The notes: generated by a model not told the origin, from the letters alone. Positions 1-12,397 are shown, counted from the first letter of the stretch. The stretch: DNA of 64,000 nucleotides from Petrosia ficiformis (GCA_947044365.1 OX345637.1:13362916-13426915); one strand, 5' to 3'. Made by a program: numbers and translations.

Positions 1-9
1 TCTCAACAG

Positions 10-3000
10 TCCCTTCAGTTGATTCCAGTATACCAGTAATCATTGAACCAGTAGTCACTGGTGAAATTGTAGAAATAACAGTGCTCTTGAATGTAAGTAA
101 AAGATTATGTATAAGTTTAATCTAAATAGGTGGGTCCATGTTTACATAATTATGCAAATGTCAATCTGGTATATACATGTACATGTATTATATTCTGTCA
201 CGCACTTACATTTTCAGATTAGTGAACTATGTCCTGGTGAGTATCCCACTACTATTGATATATTGATTACTGATTCAACTGATGATACTACAATACAAAA
301 TATCACTGATATACTGTTATTGGAAGGATCATACGATAATATACTCACTACTATGGATAATATTACTCTTCAATCAGATATGATATATAATATACAAGTG
401 TCTTTTAGTAATCTCGATGGAGAGTTTAATATTACTAGTAGTTTTAGCTTCTGTAAGTGAAAGTCTTGTATTTCCAACTTAAAACAGACTATGCACAGTT
501 AGTATTATATTAATGTGCATGGCCTAATTATACTTTAATCAATCAGTTGGTTTGTGTGTATAAACACAACAGTCATACATAGTGTCACAGTCACGCCATA
601 AATTATTGCTGAATCAATGTGTTAAACCTTAATCTGAGGAATATTGTTAGTCAAACTTTGCAATGACTATGTAAAGTGTAATACAAAATCAAACAGCTTT
701 GAATTATCTGAATTGCATAGTAGACTGTCATGTAATAATAACTGTGTCATTTTAGGTTAGTTTTGTATGCTCATAGTATTATTCTTAGTATTACAGATTA
801 AATTATAATAATAAGGGAAATACCAAGTCAATCATACTTTTCTTTTAATCTGTTTTATGTAGTACATTGTTAACTACTATATGGAATTGTACTCGAAACT
901 CAATCTATTTCTGTAGTGACTTATGATGTTCAATCACTTGATATAACTAGTACAAATGGAGGAAGAGTATGTGTGATTTGTACATTCTCTTCAAATACAA
1001 TTGCAGTTGGTTGTGAAATAGAGTTAATGCAAATGGACAGATTGATACTATCAGGAAAGTTTGATAGGGATGCCAATATTGCTGAGGGTTGTATATCAAA
1101 TATTACTACTGGATATTATGACTTGTATGTGTATGATGTTGAGAATGATAACATACTTAGTCCATTACCAGCTATTATTAAGAATCAAGTGTTTGTCCAA
1201 CAAGAAACGACAACATCAGTAACGATCACAACCACATTAAAAACAACAATTTTAGCTTCATCCACAGTTTCAACCACAATAAAAACAACAATTTCAGCTT
1301 CATCCACAGTTTCAACCACAACAATTTCAGCTTCATCCATAGTTTCAACCACATTAAAAACAACAATTTCAGCTTCATCAATAGCTTCTTCATCCACATT
1401 AAAAAGTTAGTAAATTTCATGTACTGAATGATTAGCATTAATTTCATAATTTTTTTTTTCAGTAGCTACAGTGTCGGCAGTTATTCCAGGCCAAAACATT
1501 GATGCAGGTTTTTCTTCTGATTGTAAGCTTTGTATATAAATATCATCAGCAGCACATACAGTATTACTATTAATTGTTCTATGTACAGCTAAAGAATTAT
1601 ATTGAAGCTCATTTGCATAATTATTGTTTTATGCAATATCATTATGAATGCAGTATTACCATCAAATGTGCTTCTCCCCACCTTTATCTTGGTTTGTTAT
1701 GGCTCGTAGGGCCATCCCTATGATTGCTTTGCCACGGGTTCGAAGTATGTTTAATATTCTTGTGTCACTTACGCGAGTATACGTAGTTAAGGAAGTTACG
1801 TTGTTCCGGGGACTCAGTCAATTAATGAGCGTTGTGTGTAATAGAACGTGCGCTCGAGCTCTACAGAGCAGCAGAAAAAAGCTGCTTGTAGTAGCACAAT
1901 GTAGCTTCACAACTTATGTAGAAACTTGAACTAATAGCTAGCTATTTTACCAGAAATATTCTAAAATTCAACAAGGTCCTTTAAGAGGTAAGGAGAGTAG
2001 ATAATCAAATGATAACTATAGTGGGCTGTTGTGTTTCAGTCATGATAATGTCAGCCATGATTACTGAATGCTGGACACCACAAAGCAGTCATAGTGATAC
2101 CTTTTCTCTATATATTTTGTCAGGAGCCCATGAGCAGCGCGAAGTGCCGCGAAGTAGCGTCAAACTCCCACAACCTAACTGTAGTCAAAACACTACTTAT
2201 AATACATTCCATACATGGGAATGCTGCTAAGTGTTTGAGGTTTTATGGGCCGTTACCAGTTTGGTGCACTTTTAATAGAGTAAAGTGAAGAACAAGGTGC
2301 ACTGAAACAGTCAAACGAGCTTTCGAAGACAGCAAAGTCCCAGCCAAACGAAAACGATGGATGGCTCTTTCAATATCCCCACGAATGGCTTCACAGATGG
2401 GACACTTTCGTATCACTGGGAGCCTAAGACGTAAGAACTTCAGACCAAGAAGAAGGCCACAGTATGAAAAACCTCATAAAAATTGTATGAAATAATGTAT
2501 TTTCAGCTAACCCTGTAATGTGTAGCTTCCACCTCGCTGTTTCACAGTGTTGTTGCAAGCATAACAGGAGAGTATCCATTGTTAAACATGAAAACAATGT
2601 TGATTGATGGTGAAAAGATGTGGGGGATTATTGTTGGGGAACCTATGATTGAGACAAACATGCAAACACCTATGTATACTCTACAGATGGTTATTAATGC
2701 TGTTGATGAGTCAGTAATTGGTTTCATTCAAGTTTGAAGTTCTGTATACACCAGTAGCTTCTGGTTATGTACCTGCTGATAATATTCGCTTTCATCAACT
2801 TTTCAAAAGTTTGCTTCCTAAATCCGGATACTTCATCTGTCAAGTTATACCAGTTGAGTCGTCTTCACAAATGACTTACAAAACCAATAGTGCTTGTTTT
2901 TGGGGGGTGCCATTTGGCCGTGTAGACCACAAAGATTGTCCACCATGGCTAATTGCCGTTATAGTAACTGGATTATCATCAGCGCGCTTTCAAAGGTGTG

Positions 3001-5732
3001 ACAAGTGCTCTAAGCTTATGTATTATGTGAGAAAGGAAGCAAACAAATGGAAATTAGTTACACCCAAGCAAAAGGCAGCTAGAGTCCGTGCATCATCTGA
3101 TTTCCCTATGAAATATTTATCTCCAGCTAGTTTACAACAACAAAGGAACTTAATATAGAGGAAGTATTCATGGCAAGCTCAGGTGTCACCGTGCAGTGGA
3201 GACTACAAAAGTGCACCTCTCTCTATATGCAAGCATAAATTGAAACATAAGCCCTACAACCGGAAGAAGTAACAACTATTATACCATCCAAAACAATTAA
3301 GATTATGAAAGAATTAACATTATAATAGCACAGAATTAATTAGTAGTAATATAATTATACATATAACAAACAATATAATTACAGTTTTATTTTTGTTCAT
3401 GTATCAATGGCATATGTCTTCAATGTGTCCCTGAGAGCCATTTCTGGATCTATTGCTTTATTACTTGCTATCATCTCAAGCATGTCTTGATTTATCAGAA
3501 ACTGGTTTGCCATTGTATTGACCACCCGTGATAATAAATCTCTATATACATTAGCTATAGTATCAGATCTTCAAAACCACTAATTAGTTCTTCATCTTTA
3601 AGAACACACAGTTTTGTGAGTAAAATAATTCTTCTGCCTGATTGCTCTGGAACATTTGCACATAAATGGGATGAGTGCTTTGTAGGGAAATGTCATGTGT
3701 TGCAGATTTATTGTTGAAGGAAGAACAGACTTGTCAGTTTCCACACTGCTTGGATGGTAATGTTTGCGAAGCTGACCAAAAAGAGTTTTCTTCCTAAATT
3801 TTATTGCAGTGAACAAAGAAAACCCAAACAGCCGATACAGAGATGGATCATCATCTGGCTCTGTAATTCTTTCCATATCCACAGCATTTAGTTAGGTAGT
3901 TCTCCAGGTTGATTGTAATAGAGACACCTAAATAATAATGTTATATATCCTTTTACTATTGATTGTAGTCTTACCTGCTTTTGAAAAAAAGTGTAAGAAG
4001 CAGCAGCAACAGCTGAAATTAGAGCACTCCTGTCCAAACTTGAGATCTTCTCGCCATATTGACACTTTAGATAACTCCAAAGTGTACTCATGTTGTGTGT
4101 GGACAATTTGTCACAGGCTAGAGTACCTACTTCTTTGTACCATGCAGCAAGAAAACGACCAAAATGTTCTTTACCCATGTAAACAAAACCTGGCAGAAAG
4201 TTCCCTGCAACTTCCATATTTTCGGATTAGGCCTAGTCTTGATGTACTGCCACAGAGCTTGTCTTTTAGATATATGTTGTTCAACGTTTTCCACTTGTTA
4301 GATAACAAACGCCTCTATAACCTCCAAATCCAGTTCTTTTAACAGCTTTTCTATAAACAGAATTTCTTTCTTTCGCAATCTCTTCGCCATTTTCTTATAG
4401 TAATTATATTGATTGGAACGCCACACGTACTTAAATTGCAGAAGTGGGCATCCTTATATGGAAGTGAAACCTGAATGTGTTTCGACAACAGTTAGAACAT
4501 GAATATAATGTAACTTTCACGTTCCTTCACGCCGCTCATGGGCTCCTGATCTTCTTTATTAAATTTACCTAAATTTCACAGATATCAACCATCCATGACC
4601 TTTAATATCAGTGTAGAAATCAATCATAATATATGTTTGTCCCTACATAGTTTCTTTTAAAAATATCATTTGATGATGTAAAACCTTCCTTTGATAATGC
4701 ATTTTTTCCTGTCACAAAACTGCATCCTGCTCTCCAGTTTTTACTAACGGAGAAATTAACATAAATAGAAATTAATAAATTAAACTAATGAAGATAATTT
4801 ATACTTTTCAGTGTTTTTGTTGCTGTTATGCCCTTTGTACTGTACATTCAGTATGTTGTTGATTATGAACACAACACAACATAGTATAGTTTAAAAACTA
4901 TTATCACAAAACAGAGTATTGAACCTGTATGCAATTTTATATAGCTTTAATAAATATTATTATGGTATTATATTAGTGTAGGTACTTGTATTATGTAGGG
5001 ATAGCACTCAGAAAGTTAACTTCTCAATTTAAAGTAATGTATTTATTTCCCTCAATAGTTTCAATTACATATGTGTACATCGTTATTGGTGTCTGTGTGG
5101 TAGTAATAGTTTCTGTGTTGGTTATGATTCTTCTTTCTGTTCTTGTACATAAAAGATATCGACGCCAACAAAACAGTAAGTATTCATTTTTACTTTATGC
5201 ATTGAAAATAATGTTTGATGTGTTGTTGTAGCTCCTGAACAGAGACTAGAATATACACAAAATGTACAAGTAAGCTTATCAACATGCAATTATGCACTGT
5301 CTACTCACATTCATTGACATGGTGTGTAAATAAAATCACCATATAGCATGCAATCTTGGTGTACAATACACAAAAATAACATCTCTTTTGGGTGAAATGA
5401 TGAATAGGGAGGTAATCTGCATGATATATTTAACTTGCAACAAACTTATAGTAATAGCATGCTAGATATCTATTTCTCTGTGTTTTAAGGCATCTATCAC
5501 GCCTTTATTTTGATCAGATTAACTGTATATACTGTATTTCTTTTTGCAGGAAGCTAAACCACAGGACACAACAGATATCAACTCTGAATTAGTGGATAAA
5601 GACAACATTGAAGTATCTAAACAAGAAAGAATGACACAGACACCACCAATTACATCTAGCACTGCTCAACATAGTGTCACTGGTATACCTGTACCGGGAG
5701 GTGATGAGGAAAGTGTTACTATTCAAGTGTAA
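10..5732 (+). CDS. Gene 1: single-pass membrane receptor-like protein (5' partial)
   Basis: Seven exons can be followed: 10-92, 218-452, 917-1405, 1463-1522, 5059-5175, 5232-5269 and 5550-5732 (TAA). Each is bounded by AG and GT, and the phases agree (0,1,1,1,1,0). The first three encode an ectodomain module: a strand with PVVTG, then LCPGEYPTT, then a Cys-containing part ending YDLYVYDV. A Thr/Ser-rich stalk follows. Exon 5 encodes one hydrophobic helix ending in KRYRRQQN, a basic stop-transfer. The tail is only about 75 residues, with no kinase, ZU5 or Death domain. The module is repeated in gene 2 and partly in gene 3, so this is one family. The exon start at 10 follows CAACAG, so the gene begins outside the window; Ig and FN3 exons are probably upstream, as in genes 2 and 3. 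The 3.5-kb intron before the membrane exon holds a transposon. Function unknown; adhesion or recognition is a guess. Confidence 0.8.
1210..1405 (+). repeat. Coding minisatellite: Thr/Ser-rich stalk repeat
   Basis: About four imperfect tandem units of roughly 42 bp (one shortened to 33) lie inside the third exon of gene 1. Each encodes a variant of KTTISASSTVSTT. All length changes are multiples of three, so the frame stays open. Thr/Ser-rich segments next to a membrane helix are usually O-glycosylated stalks. The open frames on the other strand here are shadows of this repeat. Confidence 0.85.
1770..2110 (+). repeat. Dispersed repeat R1, copy 1
   Basis: Roughly 330 bp align by eye with 30195-30510 in the same orientation. 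Shared landmarks include a stretch about a vertebrate-like TAATAGAACRTGC, GCTCTACAGA, and TCAGC.AT.ATTACTGAATG.TGGA. It lies in an intron of gene 1 and ends exactly where the 2121-4548 element begins, so that element inserted into it. No protein is evident. Confidence 0.65.
2718..3158 (+). pseudogene. Transposon-internal open frame, unrecognised
   Basis: A 146-residue open frame inside the 2121-4548 TIR element. It contains a Cys pair (CDKCSKL) about residues 95-101 and a basic C-terminal part. The frame directly upstream (about 2555-2729) is open in a different register and reads like a continuation, which suggests a frameshift or a missed intron. I do not recognise the family. Confidence 0.35.
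3598..4217 (-). pseudogene. Transposon-internal minus-strand coding remnant
   Basis: Two adjacent minus-strand open frames (4217-3888 and 3882-3598) read toward the plus-strand frame of the same element. Possible splice acceptors lie between them. The text has a protein-like composition (for example FLAAWYKEVGTLACDKLS) but no motif I can name. It may be the second gene of the transposon. Confidence 0.3.
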
Positions 5733-5762
5733 TGACTTATTGGATTTCTGAATTGTGTTCTT

Positions 5763-5768
5763 AATAAA
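5763..5768 (+). terminator. Poly(A) signal of gene 1
   Basis: AATAAA lies 31 bases after the gene 1 stop codon (5730-5732), a normal distance for a short 3' UTR. Confidence 0.55.
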
Positions 5769-6283
5769 TAACTGTAAAAACTGAACACCTAAATAGGTGT
5801 GCAATTCTTGTCCCAATACACACACAATGTTAAGTGTAAGTGACACACCTCTTAAATAAAGGTGAGATACACCTCTAAAGAAGTGTGCAAGTGTCACTAT
5901 CACACCAGTACATGCCAAACCACACCCTTTATCACATTAATATCAATAATATTGTATCACCAAAATGGTGCAAAAACTGTTTGTATTGTTTGACAGATGG
6001 TATATTAATTAAGTTGACTTATTAAATAATAATACACTGTACCAAATGGCTTACAAAAATATTTTAGTTGTTCATTACACTACAATATAAATGTTTGACA
6101 GATGTGGAAGCCTTGAAACTCTAGCTTAGCTTGAACAAATGCAAGATTCTGCCATTTTTCAAGTTGCATGTTGTTTAATTTTGTCATCTTGGAGGTACTT
6201 TCCAAGATTTCCAATTAACTAATTTAAAAAGAAACAGAAAAAAAAACTGAAAAAATGATAATTAAAAAAATTCACACCCATAC
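5769..6283. other. Non-coding stretch after gene 1
   Basis: No gene is seen. 5785-5905 has several short ACACCT/AGGTGT inverted pairs that could fold into small hairpins. The rest is AT-rich. Confidence 0.5.
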
Positions 6284-6625
6284 CTGATCATGTATTCTTA
6301 AAAAAAGATAATTTTCGAAAATTGTCTCCATGTCATGACGATTTGTGTGTAAATCTTCCCATCTCAATGTGAATAACATAGACATGAGATCATTCACAAC
6401 ACTGGAATTAGGTTTTAACTTTCTATACTCTGCCTTCAAGGCATTATTGTGAAGTTCAAATGATACTGAATCTTCACCAGCAGGATCCCAAGGGGGAAGA
6501 TAAGAGAGATGTAATACCTGGGGAGATTTTGATACGGGTTGAACTACAGACACACATTGTCTTCCTTCTTCTGTCCAAGTAAGATACAAGTACTGAAAGG
6601 ATTTCTCCTCTTTAAAGAACACACA
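6284..6625 (-). pseudogene. Isolated exon, weakly SAMD3-like transposon-associated family
   Basis: A minus-strand reading frame of exactly 114 codons has an acceptor (GGCAG before 6625) and a donor (GTATGG after 6284), phase 0 on both sides. The composition is protein-like, and the part around DLMSMLF...RWEDL...IFENYLFLR resembles a segment repeated in uncharacterised SAMD3-like proteins of fish and invertebrates (from memory, weak). No neighbouring exons were found, so this is probably a fragment. I do not know its function. Confidence 0.35.
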
Positions 6626-6862
6626 CTGCCATACTGATAATGGTGAGGTCCGTTAGAGTTCTATTTTCGTTAAATAGCTGATGATCACACAAGATAAAGT
6701 TCAACCTTCAAAGAAATGTGGTCTTCTATTGGGCAATGGGCATGTGCAGTAATTATTACAAATTAAGTTTTACATCATGTACTTTCAAAGATGTTATGCG
6801 TCATATTGCTGTTGTTCACTCTCATGAACCTTCGTTTTACACTGTTTGTGGGATTGGTGGAT

Positions 6863-6945
6863 GTTCCAGAAGTTATACAAACTTCTTTTTAAATTAGTTA
6901 AGTTATACAAACTTCTTGTTCCAGAAGTTATACAAACTTCCACAA
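6863..6945. repeat. Three tandem palindromic units
   Basis: GAAGTTATACAAACTTC, itself a near palindrome (GAAGTT, 5-base spacer, AACTTC), occurs in three close copies, two preceded by GTTCCA. The copies lie within 80 bases. Confidence 0.7.
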
Positions 6946-7299
6946 GTCTGTCTAGACAACATAATAAATGAGTTCACCTTATTAGGAAAATCGTTAAAAC
7001 AAAGATAGAGTGCATCATGATTTGCCAAAAGGTGTCCATAATTCTTTGGAAGGTATCGTCACTAATCAAACATTAACTAACCCATTTGCTGGACTGGAAA
7101 CACGTTATCTCTAGAATAAGTACATTGAAGAAACTTTGGGCTTGTTGTGAGTTTATAGTATGTTTTGAATGTTAATTTGTGTTTTATTCTGTGGTTTCTT
7201 GTTCCCATAGATTCCAATGAAAATCAAAGTAGGCCAAAAGTTAAAGAGGGTTATGCAGAAAGGTGGATCTATATAGTTTAAAGCTAGTTTGGAATTGTG

Positions 7300-7994
7300 T
7301 TTATTATATTCCACTACTCAAATCTCTGAAGAGTTTGTTATCACGAAAGTACGTTTTGGAAGAGGTATTGAAGTTTTTACATGTATACAAATTCTTAACA
7401 CAATTGCAATTATGAATAGGTGATAAATGGGCATAGAAGGAATAATAATCTATTGGCTGACTATTGTGATTCACGGTCTCATTTATAGTAAAATTCTGGT
7501 GTACAAGTACAAGTATCAATCTACAGATACTATGAAAGAAGACAGTCTCAAAGATCTGATCTTGAATTGGACGCCATTTTTCTAAGAGGAATTTAATTAC
7601 GCATGCGCATTTGTGCACTTTGAACAAGGAAGCTGAAAAGGTGGAAGTGTTTGTTACATAAGCATAGTGATAAAATTTGTGAGCAAATACATTTTTATAA
7701 ATATAATTATAATAATAATATTGTATACTATGTTAAACATTGGAATACTGAACGGTTGACACAGTGACTGACACTACTTCTTGTAGGATGGCAGACAGTG
7801 CTGTAAGTGAAATAGAGAATATACATCATCTGTAAATGAAAGAGAATGATAATCAATACATAAATACAAAAGACTGACTTTTATTGATGAACAAAATTTT
7901 AATTCATTTTTGTTTGTATGATTTTATAATGATATTATAGTGTTTCTTCAATCTACAAAAACATATTCACACCATTCAGAAAAAAAAACAATGG
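7300..7994. repeat. Composite repeat R3, copy 1
   Basis: From about 7480 the text matches 18000-18156 plus 18797-19170, 32060-32696 and 32990-33566. Landmarks are AAATTCTGGT, ACAGATACTATGAAAGAAGA, ACGCATGCGCATT, GGTTGACACAGTGACTGACA and ACACCATTCAGAAAAAA. Each copy leads directly into a MITE arm. No intact protein is present. Confidence 0.75.
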
Positions 7995-8290
7995 AAACAA
8001 GCATAATAAAAAAACATTTCTAATAAAAACAAAAGAAGATGTAGGGATGTCAAAACCCAAAAGCATGCGAATAAAGTTAGGTGGGACCTAAAATTAAGCA
8101 AAACACTTCCATATAAACCTACATAAGTACTTACACCACTTTGAAGCAAAATACAAAGAGCTGTACTTATGTAGGGTTTTATGGAAGTGGTTTGTTTAAT
8201 TTTGGGTCCCACCTAATCTTGTTCGCATGCTTTTTGGGTTTTGACATCCCTACATCTTTTATTGGAAATGTTTTTTTATTATTCTTGTTT
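7995..8290. mobile_element. MITE family M, copy A
   Basis: A long imperfect hairpin. The left arm begins AAACAAGCATAATAAAAAA, runs through GATGTAGGGATGTCAAAACC and TTCCATATAA.CCTACATAAGT, and the right arm repeats this inverted, ending TTATTCTTGTTT. Five other copies occur in the window. It has no coding capacity, so it would move only with help from another element. Confidence 0.85.
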
Positions 8291-9465
8291 ATGATGATTG
8301 CAATCCTCTTGGGACAAGAGGTACCTTTATAGATAATATTACATACTTTACCAATTGTCATTAGCATTCTTCTACCATTTACTTGGAACATATCTCAGGC
8401 TATTTATCATGCATCTCTAGATAGTATTTAGGTTTTAGCTGTTACTAGATCGTGAATTTTACAATAATATGGAATGAACTATGTTTTGAAAACTATGATG
8501 GATGAAATTATGGTTCTTGACAAGGTTAGTACTGTATAGTACATGGATATACATCTACTTAATTAATGAAAGATAATGGTGGATATCATTGTTATTTGTG
8601 ATCATTGTTTCATTTTTAATTAGGATGGACTTTTTGTTTGTATGAATGAAGTTAACTATAATTTTAAAGGAACAATTGTTCTTGTACTGGGAGACAATCT
8701 TGCCAGCATTAAGGAAATGTCGACACTGCCTTGCTACAGCTAAAGACATGACAAGCAAGGTGCATGTATAAAATTATAATATATCAATAGACAATTTTAT
8801 ACTTGTAACGTGTACATGTATACATGTGATAAAAAGGAAATTATCACTCCTTATGATTATTACATGTGTTATCACAATGACTTCTTAAATTTAGATTCAT
8901 AGAAATTACTTTTATTTACAGACCTTTACATGAAGTCAATGCTACCACATTTAGAATTAAGCATGATTCATTAATTACTCAACACTTCTAACTACTTCCA
9001 TTTAACTGAAAGATTAGGGCTGGGCATCATGCACAATGTTTTAGAGAAGGTTGTCACAAGTTTGGCTTATGAAATGAAAGAACTAATCAAGTATGCAGTT
9101 TCAGGAGCTATTTTCTTTTCAAATCACTTAAATGATTCAATTTTTTGTCTTTCAGTATTTTGGAGCAGATTCACTTAACCCTCTCCAATTGCCACTAATA
9201 TCATGTTGACTTCTAATCATGGCCCTAAGCAATGTGGTATTGGTTTAATGATAATTGTTTCCTAAATTTAGTTTTGTAATTGAAATTTTTCATTAAAGTT
9301 CATTGATATTGTTGGATACATAATAGCTATTTGGATCCTGAGATCATAGTTTGAAGAATCCAAATATCCATAAAATCAGCACCATTGTGTATAGCTAATT
9401 ATTGTGTGAGTCTTTCCTGTGTGAAATCTCTCTGGTTTCCTTAAAACATATTCATAATGAGTGTG
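8291..9465. other. No gene seen
   Basis: AT-rich sequence without convincing exons, long repeats or RNA genes. Short open frames here have no coding-like composition. Confidence 0.5.
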
Positions 9466-9720
9466 ATCTATCAGAGAGTACGGTAGTACTCTTTATGTAG
9501 GGATAGTGAATAATAATATGAACATTTTGCCAGTTTTGCTACTCGCCGGTTCTATACTTAAACGAAGACCTCTGAATATCTAAAAGGTATTGTTAGTTAT
9601 AAAAATGCTCAATATATTGTAAGTTATGTATATTTTAACTTATTTGTATACATTATCAGAGATTTCAGCTTTCCACTTGCAATTGAAATGCATGGGCAAC
9701 CATTGTTTTTCGGGCCATTA
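9466..9720 (-). repeat. Repeat R3 5' part, inverted copy
   Basis: It starts with the palindromic tag AGAGTACGGTAGTACTCT followed by ATGTAGGGAT. It then carries the reverse complement of the R3 landmarks: CAGTTTTGCTACTCGCCGG and AGATTTCAGCT...CAATTGAAATG. The same tag heads copies at 17697, 30524, 31374 and 31608. Confidence 0.65.
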
Positions 9721-10134
9721 TTATTCCTCTTTTTCAGAAAAATAGATTTCTACGTTTCTGGAGCTATAAAAGTAGTTTTAGCACAAATACAAATTTATTT
9801 TAAGTTAAATTCAGGGGAACAAAATTCGTACTGTTCTGTTTCTTGACCTAAACAACGAATACTTTCAGCCACTACAGCAACACACTTATGATAGGACGCC
9901 ATTTGTAATAAACCACACCCTTTAAAACACACCCATTAATTTTAACATATTATTATGGGATAGTTGTATAAAGTATTTTGCATATCATCACTTCCACAAA
10001 TAGCAAAATTTGTAAACCCAGATGATACTGAAACTGCCATGTATAAATCATTAGTATAACTGAATGTGTCAGTTGATCACTCTCAGATAAGAAATTTCAT
10101 CACAATTATGGCACTAATTCATTATTATACCGAG

Positions 10135-10190
10135 TCATTTAAAAATAGAATCGAAACAAGAATAATATAGAAACATGTTCAAAAATGAAA
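10135..10190 (+). repeat. Partial MITE arm
   Basis: AAAAATAGAATCGAAACAAGAATAAT and GAGGATGTAGGA (written here in parts: AAATAGAATCGAAACAAG, then AATGAAAGAGGATGTAGG) repeat the outer arm of the MITE at 10361, about 200 bases away. It looks like a truncated second copy. Confidence 0.5.
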
Positions 10191-10360
10191 GAGGATGTAG
10201 GAATTGTAATAACAAATAATTATAATATTGCAGTAAATTTTGAGTACTGTCTCCTTCTGGACACCATTCCTGCAGAAAATATCAATACTGTAAATAAAAA
10301 CAGAATAGTCATCACGTATTTGATCAAAAATTTACCTGAATTCTTTAAAAATAGAATCAA

Positions 10361-10665
10361 AACAAGAATAATAAAAAACATTCATAAAAAATAAAAGAGT
10401 ATGTAGGGATATATATCAAAACCGAAAAAACACAGGAACAAGATGGCTTTGGCAACGAAATGAATACCACTTCCACATAACAACGGTACATAAGTAATGC
10501 TTTTTTGTGTTTTGCTTTTACTTAAGTTGCGTATACTTATGTAGTGTTTTTATGTGGAAGTGGTATTCATTTTTTTGCCAAAGCCATCTTGTTCCTGTGC
10601 TTTTTTGGTTTTGATATATATCCCTACATACTCTTTCATTTTTTAAAATGTTTTTTTTAAATTTT
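10361..10665. mobile_element. MITE family M, copy B (divergent subfamily)
   Basis: A hairpin with arms containing GTATGTAGGGATATATATC, AACAAGATGGCTTTGGCA and ACCACTTCCACATAA, matched inverted on the right (for example GCCAAAGCCATCTTGTT and GATATATATCCCTACATAC). It shares ATGTAGGGAT and the CTTCCATATAA-type core with copies A, C, D, E and F, but the intervening arm differs. Confidence 0.8.
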
Positions 10666-10964
10666 TATAATTAGAGCTGGAACTCTGTTACGTTGATTAT
10701 TACCACTTTAAAATCGATTGATTAATCACTGGAAGTAGTTAAGTGGGTGTAACCAGAAGCCAACTCCCATTTTAAAATGAATGCAGATTTTTAGTGGTGA
10801 AACGTAAGTGTGTAGTGCTGGTATTTATCCCAGTTACCAACTGTGACTGTAATGTATTATTAATATTGAAAATCAAAAATAGAAATTTTGCGGGAAAGTT
10901 TTACTTTTCGAAAATTAGGTCACATATAATACTGAAATTATGTTTAATACAAATTCATTTCTTT

Positions 10965-11227
10965 TCTAGCTATACGTGTATGGTGCCTTGCTCGTTTATT
11001 GCTTTTGCTGGTTGGAGAAAAATGGCTGAAGATGACAAACATTGGGGGTAAAGTTTACTTTATTAGTTGATTATGCATTTGCTCCTATTGTAACAAGTGG
11101 TATGATAACTTACTTGAAAGAACTTATTCATGACCACCATCAAGAATTCACAGGTCTTTATCCTGCATCTCCAATAATCCATAAAATGCATTATATGATT
11201 CACTATCCTGAATGGATGAGTGGGTAA
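10965..11227 (+). pseudogene. Frameshifted fragment of an unassigned transposon-type protein
   Basis: Three overlapping frames must be joined to read a continuous protein-like text: WCLARLLLLLVGE, then AEDDKHWG, then VDYAFAPIVTSGMITYLKEL...HYMIHYPEWM. At least two single-base frameshifts separate them, one inside the G run near 11045. The HYMIHYP ending recalls a repeat-associated protein family common in cnidarian and sponge genomes, but I cannot name it. A decayed copy, not a working gene. Confidence 0.45.
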
Positions 11228-12397
11228 GACTTGTATACTCAATTAATGTAAAAAAAAACATTACTAATTGTAATTCTTATGATTTTTATTGTTGATTATC
11301 AGTGATCAATGATTAATCAGAAATCAGTGCTAATTATTAAATATATAGGTTTCTAATTGGTTGGTACTTTCTTTATTGGTCATGTTTACCTAAGTCTGCT
11401 TCATAAAATAATATCCAAAACATTGATATTCAAATGCTGACCTTATCGTAAAATTACCAAAAAATTCAAACAATGTGTTAGATACAAAGTATGCTCTATA
11501 TATGTTCCACATAAATTTTTGATGATATCCGATTATCACTTCTTAGAAAAATTAATAACTGGTTTTATATATTACTCAACGAATTATTATCAGTAAAGAA
11601 ACATGAAATCTGGAGGATTCTTTTCCTACATAATCTTTGCTATTTTGATATTCAATTGAGTTTAAGCAGTGGAACCTACATTACTAGATCTGGTCGTATA
11701 TCAAAAGAACCAGTTCATTTTAAACCAAAGGGAAATGTAGTGTAACTTATTCATAGTGGTATTAACTGTAATTATATTCATTACTATTTCCTGTCTTGTA
11801 TGTCTAAGCCATTTTGCAAATTTTCAGTTGATTGTTTTATTAAAAGAATAGTACTAGTAACTCTACAATAAGTAGCTACATTAAATAGCTAAATACAAAA
11901 AAGCTATACTTGTTGTATGGAAGTGGTTACTTTAATTTTAATACTTGTTTTAGAGTTGACTTAATCAGTTATACACTAATCAGACTTTGTAAAGTGTTTT
12001 TTAAATGTACTTTTCTTTTATTATAATAGAGAATAGAGAAGGTGAAGACATAAATGTGAAGGGTATTGATTTCATGATAATTATTAAAATTCTTAATTAA
12101 TTTTCCCATTTGAAAATCTGCTAGTTGACTATTTTTCATATAGGTGAAATCTTCTGAAAACTCATGATATCCTTAAGATTTCGTTAAAATGTTATATGTA
12201 GTACACCAATAACAATAACATAATTTGGAAAACCTTAGTGCCTGTTAGCATGTGTATATGTATGTGTATTTTTTAATAGTATAGCATACTCCTTTCCTTC
12301 CATATATTTATGCATACCTATTAATTTTGTTGCTTGTGAATGTGGTTGAGGTGAAAGCGTTCCTTCTTGAGATATAACTTTCATTGTACTTTTGCAG
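11228..12397. other. No gene seen
   Basis: AT-rich. Only short shadow frames and no clear repeats. Confidence 0.45.

Larger units (their letters stand above)
2121..4548. mobile_element. 2.4-kb DNA transposon with terminal inverted repeats
   Basis: The left end CAGGAGCCCATGAGCAGCG (2121) is matched by its reverse complement at 4530-4548, with about 22 of 25 positions agreeing. Inside are converging coding remnants. A plus-strand one (about 2555-3158) contains CDKCSKLMYY, a possible zinc-binding pair. A minus-strand set (4217-3888 and 3882-3598) is interrupted. The plus-strand reading changes frame near 2730, so it is at least partly broken. A target duplication was not clear, so the superfamily is unassigned. 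It sits in the intron of gene 1 upstream of the membrane exon. Confidence 0.6.

Noticed and set aside
1185..1447. Minus-strand open frames rich in Val, Glu, Leu and Lys
   Set aside because: They mirror the Thr/Ser minisatellite of gene 1 on the other strand; the repetitive composition explains them.
6863..6945. A CRISPR-like array or loxP site
   Set aside because: Three short palindromes without regular spacers or associated genes in animal DNA do not make a CRISPR array, and the core differs from loxP.
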